Source: an uncultured Phascolarctobacterium sp.
Lineage (GTDB): Bacteria > Bacillota > Negativicutes > Acidaminococcales > Acidaminococcaceae
Direction: 5' to 3'
Assembly: GCF_900753045.1 (NCBI RefSeq)
Contig: NZ_CAADXO010000065.1
Span: 1 to 44,321 of the forward strand
Length of the DNA stretch: 44,321 bases
The position numbers were made by a program, and so were the translations under genes. Shown here in pieces: positions 1 to 7,346 of this stretch. Every line of letters starts with the position of its first letter. Positions within the stretch are counted from its first letter, which is position 1. Under the pieces are notes generated by a model that made no database searches, had not been told where the DNA came from, and saw only the letters and a list, made by a program, of their open reading frames with translations.

Positions 1-14
1 CCTTCAATATAACC

Positions 15-83
15 GTAAAAAGCTTCATCCCCTTGGAGCTTTTTACAACATACTCTATAGCTTGTGCGGCAACACAAGCTATA
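15..83. other. Two perfect hairpins at the left edge
   Basis: Two inverted repeats stand next to each other: 15-24 pairs with 37-46 (10 bp, loop of 12) and 56-66 pairs with 73-83 (11 bp, loop of 6). The second is followed by CAGCTCAACTC and then a T6 run at about 95-100. No gene is visible here. They could be the 3' end or terminators of a transcript entering from the left, or part of a small RNA. The role is unknown. Confidence 0.5.
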
Positions 84-122
84 CAGCTCAACTCTTTTTT
101 CTACTCAATACTCATCAAATGC

Positions 123-166
123 AAAACCCCGCAGGCCATAAGGCCGCGGGGCTTTGTATTTTTTTG
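123..166 (+). terminator. Intrinsic terminator
   Basis: A GC-rich stem (CCCCGC 127-132 with GCGGGG 146-151, plus inner GGCC 134-137 with GGCC 142-145 and one bulged A) is flanked by AAAA and followed by CTTTGTATTTTTTT. This is a classic rho-independent terminator, probably for a gene lying left of the window. Confidence 0.85.
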
Positions 167-181
167 CACACAACGCAAAAA

Positions 182-215
182 GCGTCCGTTTGCCGCCGGA
201 CGCCTTTTACGTTTT
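182..215. terminator. Hairpin, probable terminator
   Basis: GCGTCCG (182-188) pairs with CGGACGC (197-203). It is followed by CTTTTACGTTTTTT on the plus strand and preceded by AAAAA, so it could stop transcription in either direction. It sits just before the TetR promoter and would insulate it from upstream transcription. Confidence 0.65.
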
Positions 216-254
216 TTGATGAGTATGAGTATATCATGAAGCGAAGTCAAGTTC

Positions 255-283
255 TTGACTAAACTCTATGTATATGATAATCT
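255..283 (+). promoter_or_regulatory. Possible promoter of the TetR gene
   Basis: TTGACT (255-260) and TAATCT (278-283) are separated by 17 bases. A GATAAT at 276-281 is an alternative -10. The predicted start lies roughly 90 bases before the TetR start codon. Confidence 0.45.
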
Positions 284-380
284 AAGTTGGGTAAAAAATC
301 TATCTACAAAAATCGAAATTCGTACTTTAATGAACACTTTTCATAAAATGTACATTATCGGGAGAGGAGCACTGCATACC

Positions 381-968
381 ATGGACAGAAGACAAAAAAA
401 GACCAGGCAGGCAATTATTGACGCCTTTGTCAAACTGCTTACCAAAACGAGCTATGAAAAAGTCAGCGTCAAGGAAATTATCGATGCAGCCAACGTCGGA
501 CGCAGCACCTTCTACAGCCACTTCGAAACCAAGGATGATCTGGCACGCCAAATCTGCTTCGAGCTTTTCGACCATATTTTCAGTCCGGTTGTTCCTCCCT
601 GCTCCACACATAATTTTTCCGATATGCCGCAAAACACAGAAACACGTATTACGCACATTCTTTACCACCTGCGCGACAAACGCGAATACTACCTTGGCAT
701 CATCAATTACGATGACGGTACGCTATTCTTAGGCTTCTTCCGCGATTACATGCTGCAGAACGTCAGCATCAAGATGAGCGGTTCCTACGATGAATACTCA
801 CAAAGAGTGCCGGAGGACTTCTTAATCAACAGCCTCACCAGCAGCTTTGTCGGCATGATTCGCTGGTGGCTCAAAAACAAAATGAATCCCGGTCCTGAGG
901 TTGTCGCCGGTTATTATATGGCATTGATTAATCCTGCCATTGCCGAATTCCAGACCAAAGGAGAATAA
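381..968 (+). CDS. TetR/AcrR family transcriptional regulator
   Basis: A 195-residue DNA-binding regulator. The N-terminal helix-turn-helix is clear: a run of helix 1 (TRQAIIDAFVKLL), then VSVKEIIDAANVGRSTFYSHF, which is the TetR recognition helix with the diagnostic TFYxHF motif. The C-terminal half, with an aromatic-rich stretch near GMIRWWL, resembles the TetR_C domain found in DhaS-like and AcrR-like proteins. The reading frame stays open upstream to 255, but ATG 381 is chosen because GGGAGAGGAGC lies about 10 bases ahead and the TetR domain starts right after it. No target gene is adjacent on the same strand; the ECF operon converges on it through a shared terminator. Ligand and targets are unknown. 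Confidence 0.9.
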   Translation: MDRRQKKTRQAIIDAFVKLLTKTSYEKVSVKEIIDAANVGRSTFYSHFETKDDLARQICFELFDHIFSPVVPPCSTHNFSDMPQNTETRITHILYHLRDKREYYLGIINYDDGTLFLGFFRDYMLQNVSIKMSGSYDEYSQRVPEDFLINSLTSSFVGMIRWWLKNKMNPGPEVVAGYYMALINPAIAEFQTKGE

Positions 969-990
969 AACTTGCTTAAGCAACAAAAAA

Positions 991-1050
991 AGAACTGCTA
1001 AAGCTTTGTATAGCAATAAACTGCACAGAGCTTTCGCAGTTCTTTATTTT
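991..1050. terminator. Bidirectional terminator between tetR and ecfT
   Basis: AGAACTGC (991-998) pairs with GCAGTTCT (1036-1043), and inner AAAGCT (1000-1005) pairs with AGCTTT (1029-1034). A T-rich run follows on the plus strand (TTATTTTTTT) and an A7 run precedes it, giving a U tract on the minus strand as well. It serves both convergent genes. Confidence 0.85.
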
Positions 1051-1051
1051 T

Positions 1052-1720
1052 TTAGAGGTATTTAATCCACAGCGGATAGGTACTCAGCACTACTACCAGA
1101 AGAAGTACGAAAATATCTCCGAAGCGCAGCGGTGCCGGCGGCATATTCTTGTAGGTGTTGCCGCCGAAGCCCTTCAGCTCCATAGAAAGCGCCAGTGTTT
1201 CCGATTTGGCTACCGCACGCATAACCAGCGGGCGAATAACAACCAGATAAGCGAAGAAGCGCTTGAACATATTGCCACGGTTGGAATAGCCGCGACAGCT
1301 TTGCGCATCCAACGTAATACCGCTGTCAGTCAGGAAGTTAGGCACAAAACGCAGCGCCGTAGTCAGCATGAAGGCATATTCGCAGGGCATGTGGAAACGG
1401 TCTACCAAAGCCTTGGCAATGTCCTGAATACGGCTCGCTGCCAGCAGGCACAAAAACGCCATCGTCATAACCAGCATACGCAGACCGCCGATAAGCGATA
1501 CATCAAGCGGTGAACCGAAAAGCAGCTGCAGTAAAATCATCATACCGGTGAAAACTGCCAGGCCGCCTATAGCAGCCATCGTCATTCTGTCATGCTTAAT
1601 GTATAGCAGCAGCGCCAGCTCCAAAACAAGAATCGTGGCTACCGCTTCTACCGGCAGGATGAACACCCAGGCAGTAACCGCCAGAGTAACTATAATCTGT
1701 GTAAAGGCTGTCAGCTTCAT
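1052..1720 (-). CDS. ecfT: ECF transporter transmembrane component (EcfT)
   Basis: The 222-residue integral membrane scaffold of an energy-coupling-factor importer, which links the two ATPases to the substrate-binding S protein. Several hydrophobic segments fill the first two thirds. Near the C-terminal half there are the charged coupling-helix motifs of the family: SCRGYSNRGN and, about 35 residues later, ELKGFGG. ATG 1720 is preceded by AAGGAGGG. It is the last gene of the four-gene operon and overlaps the preceding ATPase by 4 bases (ATGA), so its translation is probably coupled. Its length is a little short of the typical 260 residues. Family assignment is firm; the substrate depends on the S component. 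Confidence 0.9.
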   Translation of the reverse strand: MKLTAFTQIIVTLAVTAWVFILPVEAVATILVLELALLLYIKHDRMTMAAIGGLAVFTGMMILLQLLFGSPLDVSLIGGLRMLVMTMAFLCLLAASRIQDIAKALVDRFHMPCEYAFMLTTALRFVPNFLTDSGITLDAQSCRGYSNRGNMFKRFFAYLVVIRPLVMRAVAKSETLALSMELKGFGGNTYKNMPPAPLRFGDIFVLLLVVVLSTYPLWIKYL

Positions 1721-2523
1721 CTGCTTCCCTCCTTACAAATAACTTGCTTGCAAAATTCTTCGGCAGTTGCGGCCTCAATGCCCAGGGAAGCAGCCAAAGC
1801 TGCTACCGTAGGTCGGCACAGGCCCCAGCGCTCTACAGGCTGGCTGCCGTCAAACAGCTTCGCCGGCGTACCGTCGTAAACCAGCTTGCCGTAATGCAGT
1901 ACAATCGCACGCTTAGCATAACGGCGTACAATATCCATATCATGTGAAATCAATACAATCGTAATACCGCGCTTTTCATTGATTGCCTGCAGGTAGCTCA
2001 TCATAGCTTCCTTTTCCAACGCATCCTGTCCATTGGTAATTTCATCAAGAATCAGTGTACGCGGATTAAGCGCCAACGCCGCTGCTACGCCAAGGCGGCG
2101 CTTCTGTCCGAAGGACAGCAGGCGCGGATACTCGCCCTTCAGCTCTGTCAGGCCCATAGCCTCCAGCGCTTCGTTTACCTGACGCTCTATAGTTGCTTCC
2201 GTCAGCTTTTTGGCACGCGGGCCGTAAGCAACCTCATCAAATACAGTATCCTCTAAAATCTGCAGGTCCGGATTTTGGAACACGTAACCGATTTTGTCGG
2301 CCAAATCTGCCGGCTCACGCTTAACGATATCCTCGCCGTCAACAAAAACCTGACCGCTGCGCGGATGGCACAGTGCCATAAACAGACGGCTCAAGGTTGT
2401 TTTACCGCTGCCGTTATGTCCCAGCAACGCCACAAATTTTCCGTCCTCTATCTTGCAATCCATATCCTTGATTACAGGCTGTCCACGCATATAAGCGAAA
2501 TTGACATCCTTTGCTTCTAACAT
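1717..2523 (-). CDS. ecfA2: ECF transporter ATPase (second A component)
   Basis: A 268-residue cytoplasmic ABC ATPase. It shows Walker A GHNGSGKTT, a Q-loop in FQNPDLQI, a slightly unusual signature SFGQKRRLGVA in place of LSGGQ, Walker B LILDEITNGQD and the H-loop SHDMD. The pattern matches the EcfA/CbiO type. Its start codon overlaps the stop of the upstream ATPase by one base (TGATG), and its stop overlaps ecfT. It should form a heterodimer with the other ATPase to drive the ECF importer. Which of the two should be called A1 or A2 is a matter of convention and I assign it only by order. Confidence 0.88.
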   Translation of the reverse strand: MLEAKDVNFAYMRGQPVIKDMDCKIEDGKFVALLGHNGSGKTTLSRLFMALCHPRSGQVFVDGEDIVKREPADLADKIGYVFQNPDLQILEDTVFDEVAYGPRAKKLTEATIERQVNEALEAMGLTELKGEYPRLLSFGQKRRLGVAAALALNPRTLILDEITNGQDALEKEAMMSYLQAINEKRGITIVLISHDMDIVRRYAKRAIVLHYGKLVYDGTPAKLFDGSQPVERWGLCRPTVAALAASLGIEAATAEEFCKQVICKEGSR

Positions 2524-3392
2524 CAGTCAGCTCTCCCTTCTGCCGCAACAATCCCATAGGTGCGAAAATCAGCCAGCGCATCCTCTTCGCTGCGCCAATC
2601 TCCCAAATCCACGCCAAGCTTTTCTTCCAAGCCAAGCTTTATCTGCCACAGTGACGGCAGCAACGGACGTAATGCGGGATTTTCGTACATTTTAGGAGCA
2701 GCAGCTTCAAAGGCATCAGCCGCTACCAGCTCACCCTCGTTCAGTACAATCATATCCGTTACGTAAGGCAGCACATAATCCACGCGATGCTCAACGGCAA
2801 TAATCGTTGTACCGTACTGCTTATGGATTTTGTCTACCAGCTTATACAGGGAACGTGCACCATCCGGGTCCATTGCGGATACAGGCTCATCCAATACAAT
2901 AATCTCCGGATGCACGGCAAGCGTTGCTGCCAACAGCAGACGCTGACGCTGACCGCCGCTGAGCTCATCCAGCTGATAGCTTTCGCGCCCCGGCAGGCCT
3001 ACATCCTCGAGTGCCTGTCTGGTGCGCTCTTCAACCTCATGCGGTGCAAAGCCGTGGTTAAGCAGGCTGAAGGCGATTTCCTCACCGGCAGTCAGGGAAA
3101 CCAGCTGGCTTTCGTAGTCTTCCATAATAAAGCCCACACGCATGGCAATATCGCTGACACGCTTACCCTTAGTGCTTTCGCCGTTAATTTTAACATCGCC
3201 GCTGTAGCGTCCGCCCATGTAATAGGGGACGATACCGGTCATAGCCTTACACAGCGTTGTCTTGCCGGCACCGCTCGGTCCGGTAATAACGGTGAAGCTG
3301 CCTTTTTTGATTTCAAAGTTGATATCACGCAGCACCAGATCCGATTTTTTATAGGCAAAATAAAAATTCTCTAAGTTGATTACGCTTTCCAT
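2523..3392 (-). CDS. ecfA1: ECF transporter ATPase (first A component)
   Basis: A 289-residue ABC ATPase with Walker A GPSGAGKTT, canonical signature LSGGQRQRLLLA, Walker B IIVLDEPVSAMDP and H-loop VEHRVD. About 50 residues follow the ATPase core and end in an acidic tail; they resemble the C-terminal extension of CbiO-type proteins that contacts the partner ATPase. The start overlaps the stop of the S-component gene by one base (TAATG). It works with the next ATPase as the motor of the ECF importer. Confidence 0.9.
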   Translation of the reverse strand: MESVINLENFYFAYKKSDLVLRDINFEIKKGSFTVITGPSGAGKTTLCKAMTGIVPYYMGGRYSGDVKINGESTKGKRVSDIAMRVGFIMEDYESQLVSLTAGEEIAFSLLNHGFAPHEVEERTRQALEDVGLPGRESYQLDELSGGQRQRLLLAATLAVHPEIIVLDEPVSAMDPDGARSLYKLVDKIHKQYGTTIIAVEHRVDYVLPYVTDMIVLNEGELVAADAFEAAAPKMYENPALRPLLPSLWQIKLGLEEKLGVDLGDWRSEEDALADFRTYGIVAAEGRAD

Positions 3393-3967
3393 TATTTTTC
3401 ATCCTCCTGAAAGTAAAACAGCTTCCGCACGGGAGCGTACAGGAAGAAGGTTATCAAACCGTTAAGCAGGCCTACAATCGCAACAACCGGCAGCATAGCA
3501 TAAATCCATACGTGCAGCGGCAAGCCCAAAATGAGCTTCAGGATAAAGGTAAACAGACCGCCGCTGGTCATCGTAGCGACAAAGCCGGTGATAAACGGAC
3601 GCAGCTTCCATTCGCTGATACCGGTTTTGAACATAGCCTCAACCAAAAGGCAGCAGACAGTCGCACCGGCCAGCTCACTGGCAACATTGCCCAACGGGAA
3701 AGCTGATTTGGAGGACGGCACAAGCGTCAGACCGGCGATAAAACCGATACCGATAGCCTGCGACAGCTTAGGACGCGTCAGATTGATAACAATAGAATAC
3801 ATAGCAATTGTCCAGTTAGGCGTTACACCGCCGACGTTAGGACTTACAGTGTGCAGAATAATACCGATTGCCAGCAGCATCGCTGTAATTGCGACCCAGC
3901 GGTAGCCATCCTGCATCGGCTCCACCTCTATCAGCTGCGGCACAGGCTTATTATTTCTTTCATCCAT
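3392..3967 (-). CDS. ECF transporter S component, TrpP-like (possible tryptophan/aromatic substrate)
   Basis: A 191-residue membrane protein with a 25-residue hydrophilic N-terminus and about five to six hydrophobic segments. It is the first gene of the operon, directly ahead of the ATPases and T protein, so it is the substrate-binding subunit. By eye it follows the pattern of Bacillus TrpP: an early helix ending LHTVSPNVGGVTP, a central SAFPLGN turn, and a C-terminal SGGLFTFILKLILGLP helix pair ending in APVRKLF. That family is proposed to import tryptophan. Here the specificity is inference; another small aromatic or vitamin-like compound is possible. The start is preceded by AGGGAGAGG 11 bases upstream. 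Confidence 0.75.
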   Translation of the reverse strand: MDERNNKPVPQLIEVEPMQDGYRWVAITAMLLAIGIILHTVSPNVGGVTPNWTIAMYSIVINLTRPKLSQAIGIGFIAGLTLVPSSKSAFPLGNVASELAGATVCCLLVEAMFKTGISEWKLRPFITGFVATMTSGGLFTFILKLILGLPLHVWIYAMLPVVAIVGLLNGLITFFLYAPVRKLFYFQEDEK

Positions 3968-4016
3968 GAGTAATTACACCTCTCCCTAAAATAGTGCCAG
4001 AAAATAATATGTTATC

Positions 4017-4044
4017 ATTATACTATATTTAAATGCTTTTGTAA
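4017..4044 (-). promoter_or_regulatory. Promoter of the ECF operon
   Basis: Read on the minus strand, TTACAA (4044-4039) and a perfect TATAAT (4022-4017) are separated by 16 bases. The predicted start gives a leader of only about 45 bases, too short for a T-box or riboswitch. Confidence 0.65.
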
Positions 4045-4054
4045 TGCTTTAGCG

Positions 4055-4082
4055 AAAAAAAGTATCCTGCGTTATAGCAGGA
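4055..4082 (-). terminator. Second terminator after the his operon
   Basis: On the minus strand TCCTGC-TATAAC-GCAGGA is followed by TAC and a T7 run. It backs up the stronger terminator at 4105-4138 just before the ECF promoter. Confidence 0.6.
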
Positions 4083-4104
4083 GAAGAAAATTGTTACAAA
4101 GGTA

Positions 4105-4138
4105 ATAAAAAATCTGCCACGCTTTCGCATAGCAGATT
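4105..4138 (-). terminator. Terminator of the histidine operon
   Basis: On the minus strand AATCTGC at 4138-4132 starts a 12-pair stem (two G-U pairs) closed by a GAAA tetraloop and ending GCAGATT, followed by TTTTATT. It lies about 35 bases after the HicB-like gene and ends the long his transcript. Confidence 0.85.
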
Positions 4139-4171
4139 CTTTATTTTATGACAGGTTACGCGCCGTCTTTT

Positions 4172-4534
4172 CTATTTGGCATTTAAAGCATCATTACGAG
4201 TAAGCAGATACACACAATACTGATTCATACTGATACCTTCCTGCTTAGCATGCTGACTCAAAAGCTTATGCAAAGCCTTGGGCACACGAAGTTTAAACTG
4301 ACCGGAATATTTATCCTTTTTCTCAGGCAGAGGAATTTCCATTTCATTTTCCAAGGCAGCTTCCAGCCATGTACGTTTCGCATCAACTGCATTTGCCGCT
4401 GCCTCTTCAATAGTATCCCCCATAGTAATACAGCCGGGAAGCTCAGGAAAATAGGCAACATAACCGCCTTCTTCTTCATCAGGTTCAAACTCAAGACGAT
4501 AATTCAGCTTCATGTAATCTTCTAAAGTTTTCAT
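4172..4534 (-). CDS. HicB-family antitoxin-like protein without adjacent HicA
   Basis: A 120-residue protein with the two-part HicB architecture: an N-terminal partial RNase H-like HicB domain (GGYVAYFPELPGCITMGDT, then EEAAANAVDAKRTWLEAALE) and a C-terminal ribbon-helix-helix region (FKLRVPKALHKLLSQHAKQEG) for DNA binding. ATG 4534 is chosen over the upstream ATG 4570, because AAGGGAAG lies just ahead of it and the longer start would run back into hisIE. It begins 10 bases after hisIE on the same strand, so it looks like the last gene of the his operon. No HicA-like toxin gene is found on either side; 3968-4171 is filled by terminators and the ECF promoter. It may be a solitary HicB regulator or a leftover of a toxin-antitoxin pair. 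Confidence 0.85.
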   Translation of the reverse strand: MKTLEDYMKLNYRLEFEPDEEEGGYVAYFPELPGCITMGDTIEEAAANAVDAKRTWLEAALENEMEIPLPEKKDKYSGQFKLRVPKALHKLLSQHAKQEGISMNQYCVYLLTRNDALNAK

Positions 4535-4544
4535 TTTTCTTCCC

Positions 4545-5177
4545 TTACGCTCTCTTGCCCCCAAGCTCACGCAGCAGCTCCTCCGGCGTAATATTGTGAT
4601 AAGCCAGAAGCACCAGGCAGTGATACCACAAATCTGCCATTTCGTGCAGCACCTTATCCTTCTCGCCGTTCTTGGACGCGATAATCGTTTCCGTAATTTC
4701 GTTGCCCAGCTTTTGCAGCAGCTTATCCTGACTGCCGCTCATAAGGAACTTCATCTCTGCATCATCAGCCTGGCGCTTATACAAAATCATGCGGTACAGC
4801 TCGCTGATAACCTTCGGCAGCCCTTCTACCTCAGGCACCGGCAGATTGGAAGTATGCCACAGCGGATTATGGAAGCAGGAATATTCGCCTGTATGGCAAG
4901 CTACTCCCTGCTGCTCCACCTTTACGAGCAGCGCGTCACCGTCGCAGTCATAGAACAGCTCCACAACCTTCTGCAGATTGCCGCTCGTTGCGCCCTTATT
5001 CCACAGCTCCTGACGGCTGCGGCTCCAGAACCAGGTATAACCTGTTTCCAATGTTTTGAGCAGTGACTCCTCATTCATATACGCCAGCATAACAACATCG
5101 TTTGTGCGTACATCTACAACGACAGCAGGCACAAGTCCTCTGCTGTCAAATTTAATTTTAGAAATATCTATCTGCAT
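4545..5177 (-). CDS. hisIE: Bifunctional phosphoribosyl-AMP cyclohydrolase / phosphoribosyl-ATP pyrophosphatase
   Basis: Catalyses the second and third steps of histidine synthesis. Residues 1-115 are the HisI cyclohydrolase with the zinc and magnesium motifs WSRSRQELWNKGATSGN, DCDGDALL and GVACHTGEYSC. The C-terminal part is the HisE all-alpha pyrophosphatase with KDKVLHEMADLWYHCLVLLA carrying the conserved acidic residues. At 210 residues it is the usual fused length. Its ATG overlaps the hisF stop by one base (TAATG). Function is secure. Confidence 0.96.
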   Translation of the reverse strand: MQIDISKIKFDSRGLVPAVVVDVRTNDVVMLAYMNEESLLKTLETGYTWFWSRSRQELWNKGATSGNLQKVVELFYDCDGDALLVKVEQQGVACHTGEYSCFHNPLWHTSNLPVPEVEGLPKVISELYRMILYKRQADDAEMKFLMSGSQDKLLQKLGNEITETIIASKNGEKDKVLHEMADLWYHCLVLLAYHNITPEELLRELGGKRA

Positions 5178-5935
5178 TATAACCTCACCTCTATACCTCG
5201 AGAACGCAGATACTCCTTCACCTGCTTAATGGTGAAGGTTTTATAGTGAAAGACAGAGGCCGCCAGCACAGCGTCAGCGCCACCTTCTGTCAGCACATCA
5301 TAGAAATCCTCCAGCTTGCCTGCACCGCCACTGGCGATAACAGGCACATTTACGGCACTGCTCACGGCCTTCGTCAGAGCAATGTCATAGCCGTTTTTCG
5401 TGCCGTCGGCATCCATGCTTGTCAGCAGGATTTCACCGGCACCGAGCGCCACACCTTTTTTTGCCCACTCCACGGCATCAAGGCCCGTCGGCTTACGCCC
5501 GCCCTGCACATAAACCTCCCACTTGTTCTCCCCGCATTTACGTGCATCAATTGCGAGAACAATGCACTGGTTGCCAAACAGTTTGGCACCGTCGGCAATC
5601 AGCTGCGGATTTTTTACCGCAGCGGAATTGAGCGAGGTTTTATCGGCACCGGCACGCAGAGCATTTTTGATATCCTCCACACTGCTGATACCGCCGCCTA
5701 CTGTCAGCGGCATAAAAACCTTGGCCGCAGTTCTGCTGATAACATCCAGCATCGCCTTGCGCTCCTCAAAGGTTGCAGTAATATCAAGGAAAACAAGCTC
5801 ATCGGCACCCTCGGCGTCATAAGCTGCCGCACGCTCCACCGGGTCACCGGCATCACGCAGACCGACAAAGTTCGTGCCCTTGACCACACGTCCTTCCTTA
5901 ACATCAAGACAAGGAATAATTCTCTTCGTAAGCAT
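5177..5935 (-). CDS. hisF: Imidazole glycerol phosphate synthase cyclase subunit HisF
   Basis: A 252-residue (beta-alpha)8 barrel that uses the ammonia delivered by HisH to close the imidazole ring, giving IGP and AICAR. The two catalytic aspartates sit in IIPCLDVKEGRVVKG and in AIDARK. Phosphate-binding loops TVGGGIS and ASGGAG are present. ATG 5935 is preferred to 5959 because AGGAGG lies six bases ahead and the family starts MLTKRIIPCLD. One base separates it from the hisA stop. Confidence 0.97.
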   Translation of the reverse strand: MLTKRIIPCLDVKEGRVVKGTNFVGLRDAGDPVERAAAYDAEGADELVFLDITATFEERKAMLDVISRTAAKVFMPLTVGGGISSVEDIKNALRAGADKTSLNSAAVKNPQLIADGAKLFGNQCIVLAIDARKCGENKWEVYVQGGRKPTGLDAVEWAKKGVALGAGEILLTSMDADGTKNGYDIALTKAVSSAVNVPVIASGGAGKLEDFYDVLTEGGADAVLAASVFHYKTFTIKQVKEYLRSRGIEVRL

Positions 5936-5936
5936 C

Positions 5937-6671
5937 TTATTCCTCCTTTGCCGCAGCAATTTTTAAAGCGTCCGGCAGATTAACGGCACCGGTATAAATT
6001 GCCTTACCGATAATGCAGCCTGCTACGCCATCCTTTTCGTATTTTTTCACATTGCGGATATCATCGAGCGAAGCCACGCCGCCGCTGGCAATAATCGGTA
6101 CGCCGCAAGCACGCGCCAATTCTGCTGTCGCTTCGGCATTTACGCCGCTGAGCATACCGTCACGGCTGATATCGGTAAAGATAATCGTTGCCACGCCGTA
6201 GTCCGCCATGCGCTTGGCCAGCTCGGTTGCGGCAACGCCGCTGCCCTCGCCCCAGCCTTCGATAGCTACATCACCGTTCTTCGCATCAATGCCGACAGCG
6301 ATATGTCCGGGATATTTAGCGCAGGCCTCTTTGACCAGCTCAGGATTCTTTACGGCAGCGCTGCCCAAAATCAGGCGCTCCACACCCAGCTCCAAAAGCT
6401 TTTCCACTGCCTGCAGATTGCGGATACCACCGCCAAGCTCCACCGGAATTTTTACAGTTTTAAGAATGCGCTCAATCACAGGCAGGTTTTTGCCCTCGCC
6501 CGCCAGCGCACCGTCAAGATCAACCAGATGCAGCCATTTGGCACCGCAGGCCGCCCATTTGGCAGCCATCTCCGCCGGGTCATCGGCAAAAACAGTTTCC
6601 GCATCAAAGCGTCCCTCTGTCAGACGCACGCAGCGTCCGCCACGGATATCTATTGCAGGATATATAATCAT
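5937..6671 (-). CDS. hisA: Phosphoribosylformimino-AICAR ribotide isomerase HisA
   Basis: A 244-residue (beta-alpha)8 barrel performing the Amadori rearrangement of ProFAR to PRFAR. The catalytic aspartates are in YPAIDIRGGRCVRL and in GIDAKNGDVAIEGW, and the partner region FTDISRDG is intact; phosphate loops VELGGGIR and ASGGVAS are present. ATG 6671 has GAGGGG six bases ahead and matches the family start; the in-frame ATG 6695 would overlap hisH. It is followed at once by hisF, its structural relative. Confidence 0.96.
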   Translation of the reverse strand: MIIYPAIDIRGGRCVRLTEGRFDAETVFADDPAEMAAKWAACGAKWLHLVDLDGALAGEGKNLPVIERILKTVKIPVELGGGIRNLQAVEKLLELGVERLILGSAAVKNPELVKEACAKYPGHIAVGIDAKNGDVAIEGWGEGSGVAATELAKRMADYGVATIIFTDISRDGMLSGVNAEATAELARACGVPIIASGGVASLDDIRNVKKYEKDGVAGCIIGKAIYTGAVNLPDALKIAAAKEE

Positions 6672-6681
6672 AACTTTCCCC

Positions 6682-7287
6682 TCATAATTCAACAAAATTT
6701 TTCAGCAGGTGCATGCCGACTCTGCTCGACTTTTCCGGATGGAACTGAAAGGCCTGTACATTACCGCGTCCTACGGAAGCAGTAACCTCCATGCCGTAGT
6801 CGCAGACCGAAGTAATAATGCTTCTGTCCTCCGGCTCCGCATGAAAGCTGTGCACAAAGTAAACGTATTCACCCTCCGCACCCTCTAAAAGCGGCGAAGG
6901 ACTGCGCAGCTCCAGCTTATTCCAGCCCATATGCGGAATCTTCAGCTCGGTATGCAGCAGACGCACCTGACCTTTGAAGAAGCCCAAGCCTTTAACACCC
7001 GGCGCTTCATCGCTTCCCTCAAACAAAAGCTGCATGCCCAGGCAAATGCCGAGAAAAGGCTTACCGCTTTGCAGGCTGTCCATAATCACGGGAATCAAGC
7101 CTGATTTTTCCAGGTTCGCCATGCAATCGCCAAAGGCACCCACACCCGGAAGCAGAATTTTTTCAGCCTGCGCAATCACAGCCGCATCGCTCGTCACCAT
7201 AGGCTCAGCACCGATGGAACGCAGTGCATTCTGCACGCTGTAAAGATTGCCCATGCCATAATCTATAATCGTTATTTTTTTACTCAT
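6682..7287 (-). CDS. hisH: Imidazole glycerol phosphate synthase glutaminase subunit HisH
   Basis: A 201-residue class I glutamine amidotransferase that hydrolyses glutamine and channels ammonia to HisF. The nucleophile cysteine is in FLGICLGMQLLFE, and the His-Glu pair is in FQFHPEKSS near the C-terminus. The start MSKKITIIDYGMGN is typical. Length is as expected. It lies 10 bases ahead of hisA and 59 bases after hisB; that small gap holds no other gene. Confidence 0.96.
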   Translation of the reverse strand: MSKKITIIDYGMGNLYSVQNALRSIGAEPMVTSDAAVIAQAEKILLPGVGAFGDCMANLEKSGLIPVIMDSLQSGKPFLGICLGMQLLFEGSDEAPGVKGLGFFKGQVRLLHTELKIPHMGWNKLELRSPSPLLEGAEGEYVYFVHSFHAEPEDRSIITSVCDYGMEVTASVGRGNVQAFQFHPEKSSRVGMHLLKNFVEL

Positions 7288-7346
7288 ATATTTTCCCTCA
7301 TGCTAACTCAAAACATGTATGAAGCAACGGTTGTTTATAACGTGTC

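Noticed and set aside
33..262. Two overlapping short open frames at the left edge
   Set aside because: They run through four hairpins and the TetR promoter and show no protein-like composition or ribosome site.
3968..4171. A hidden HicA toxin gene next to the HicB-like gene
   Set aside because: I looked for a 55-65 codon frame; the interval has two terminators and the ECF promoter and no suitable ORF.
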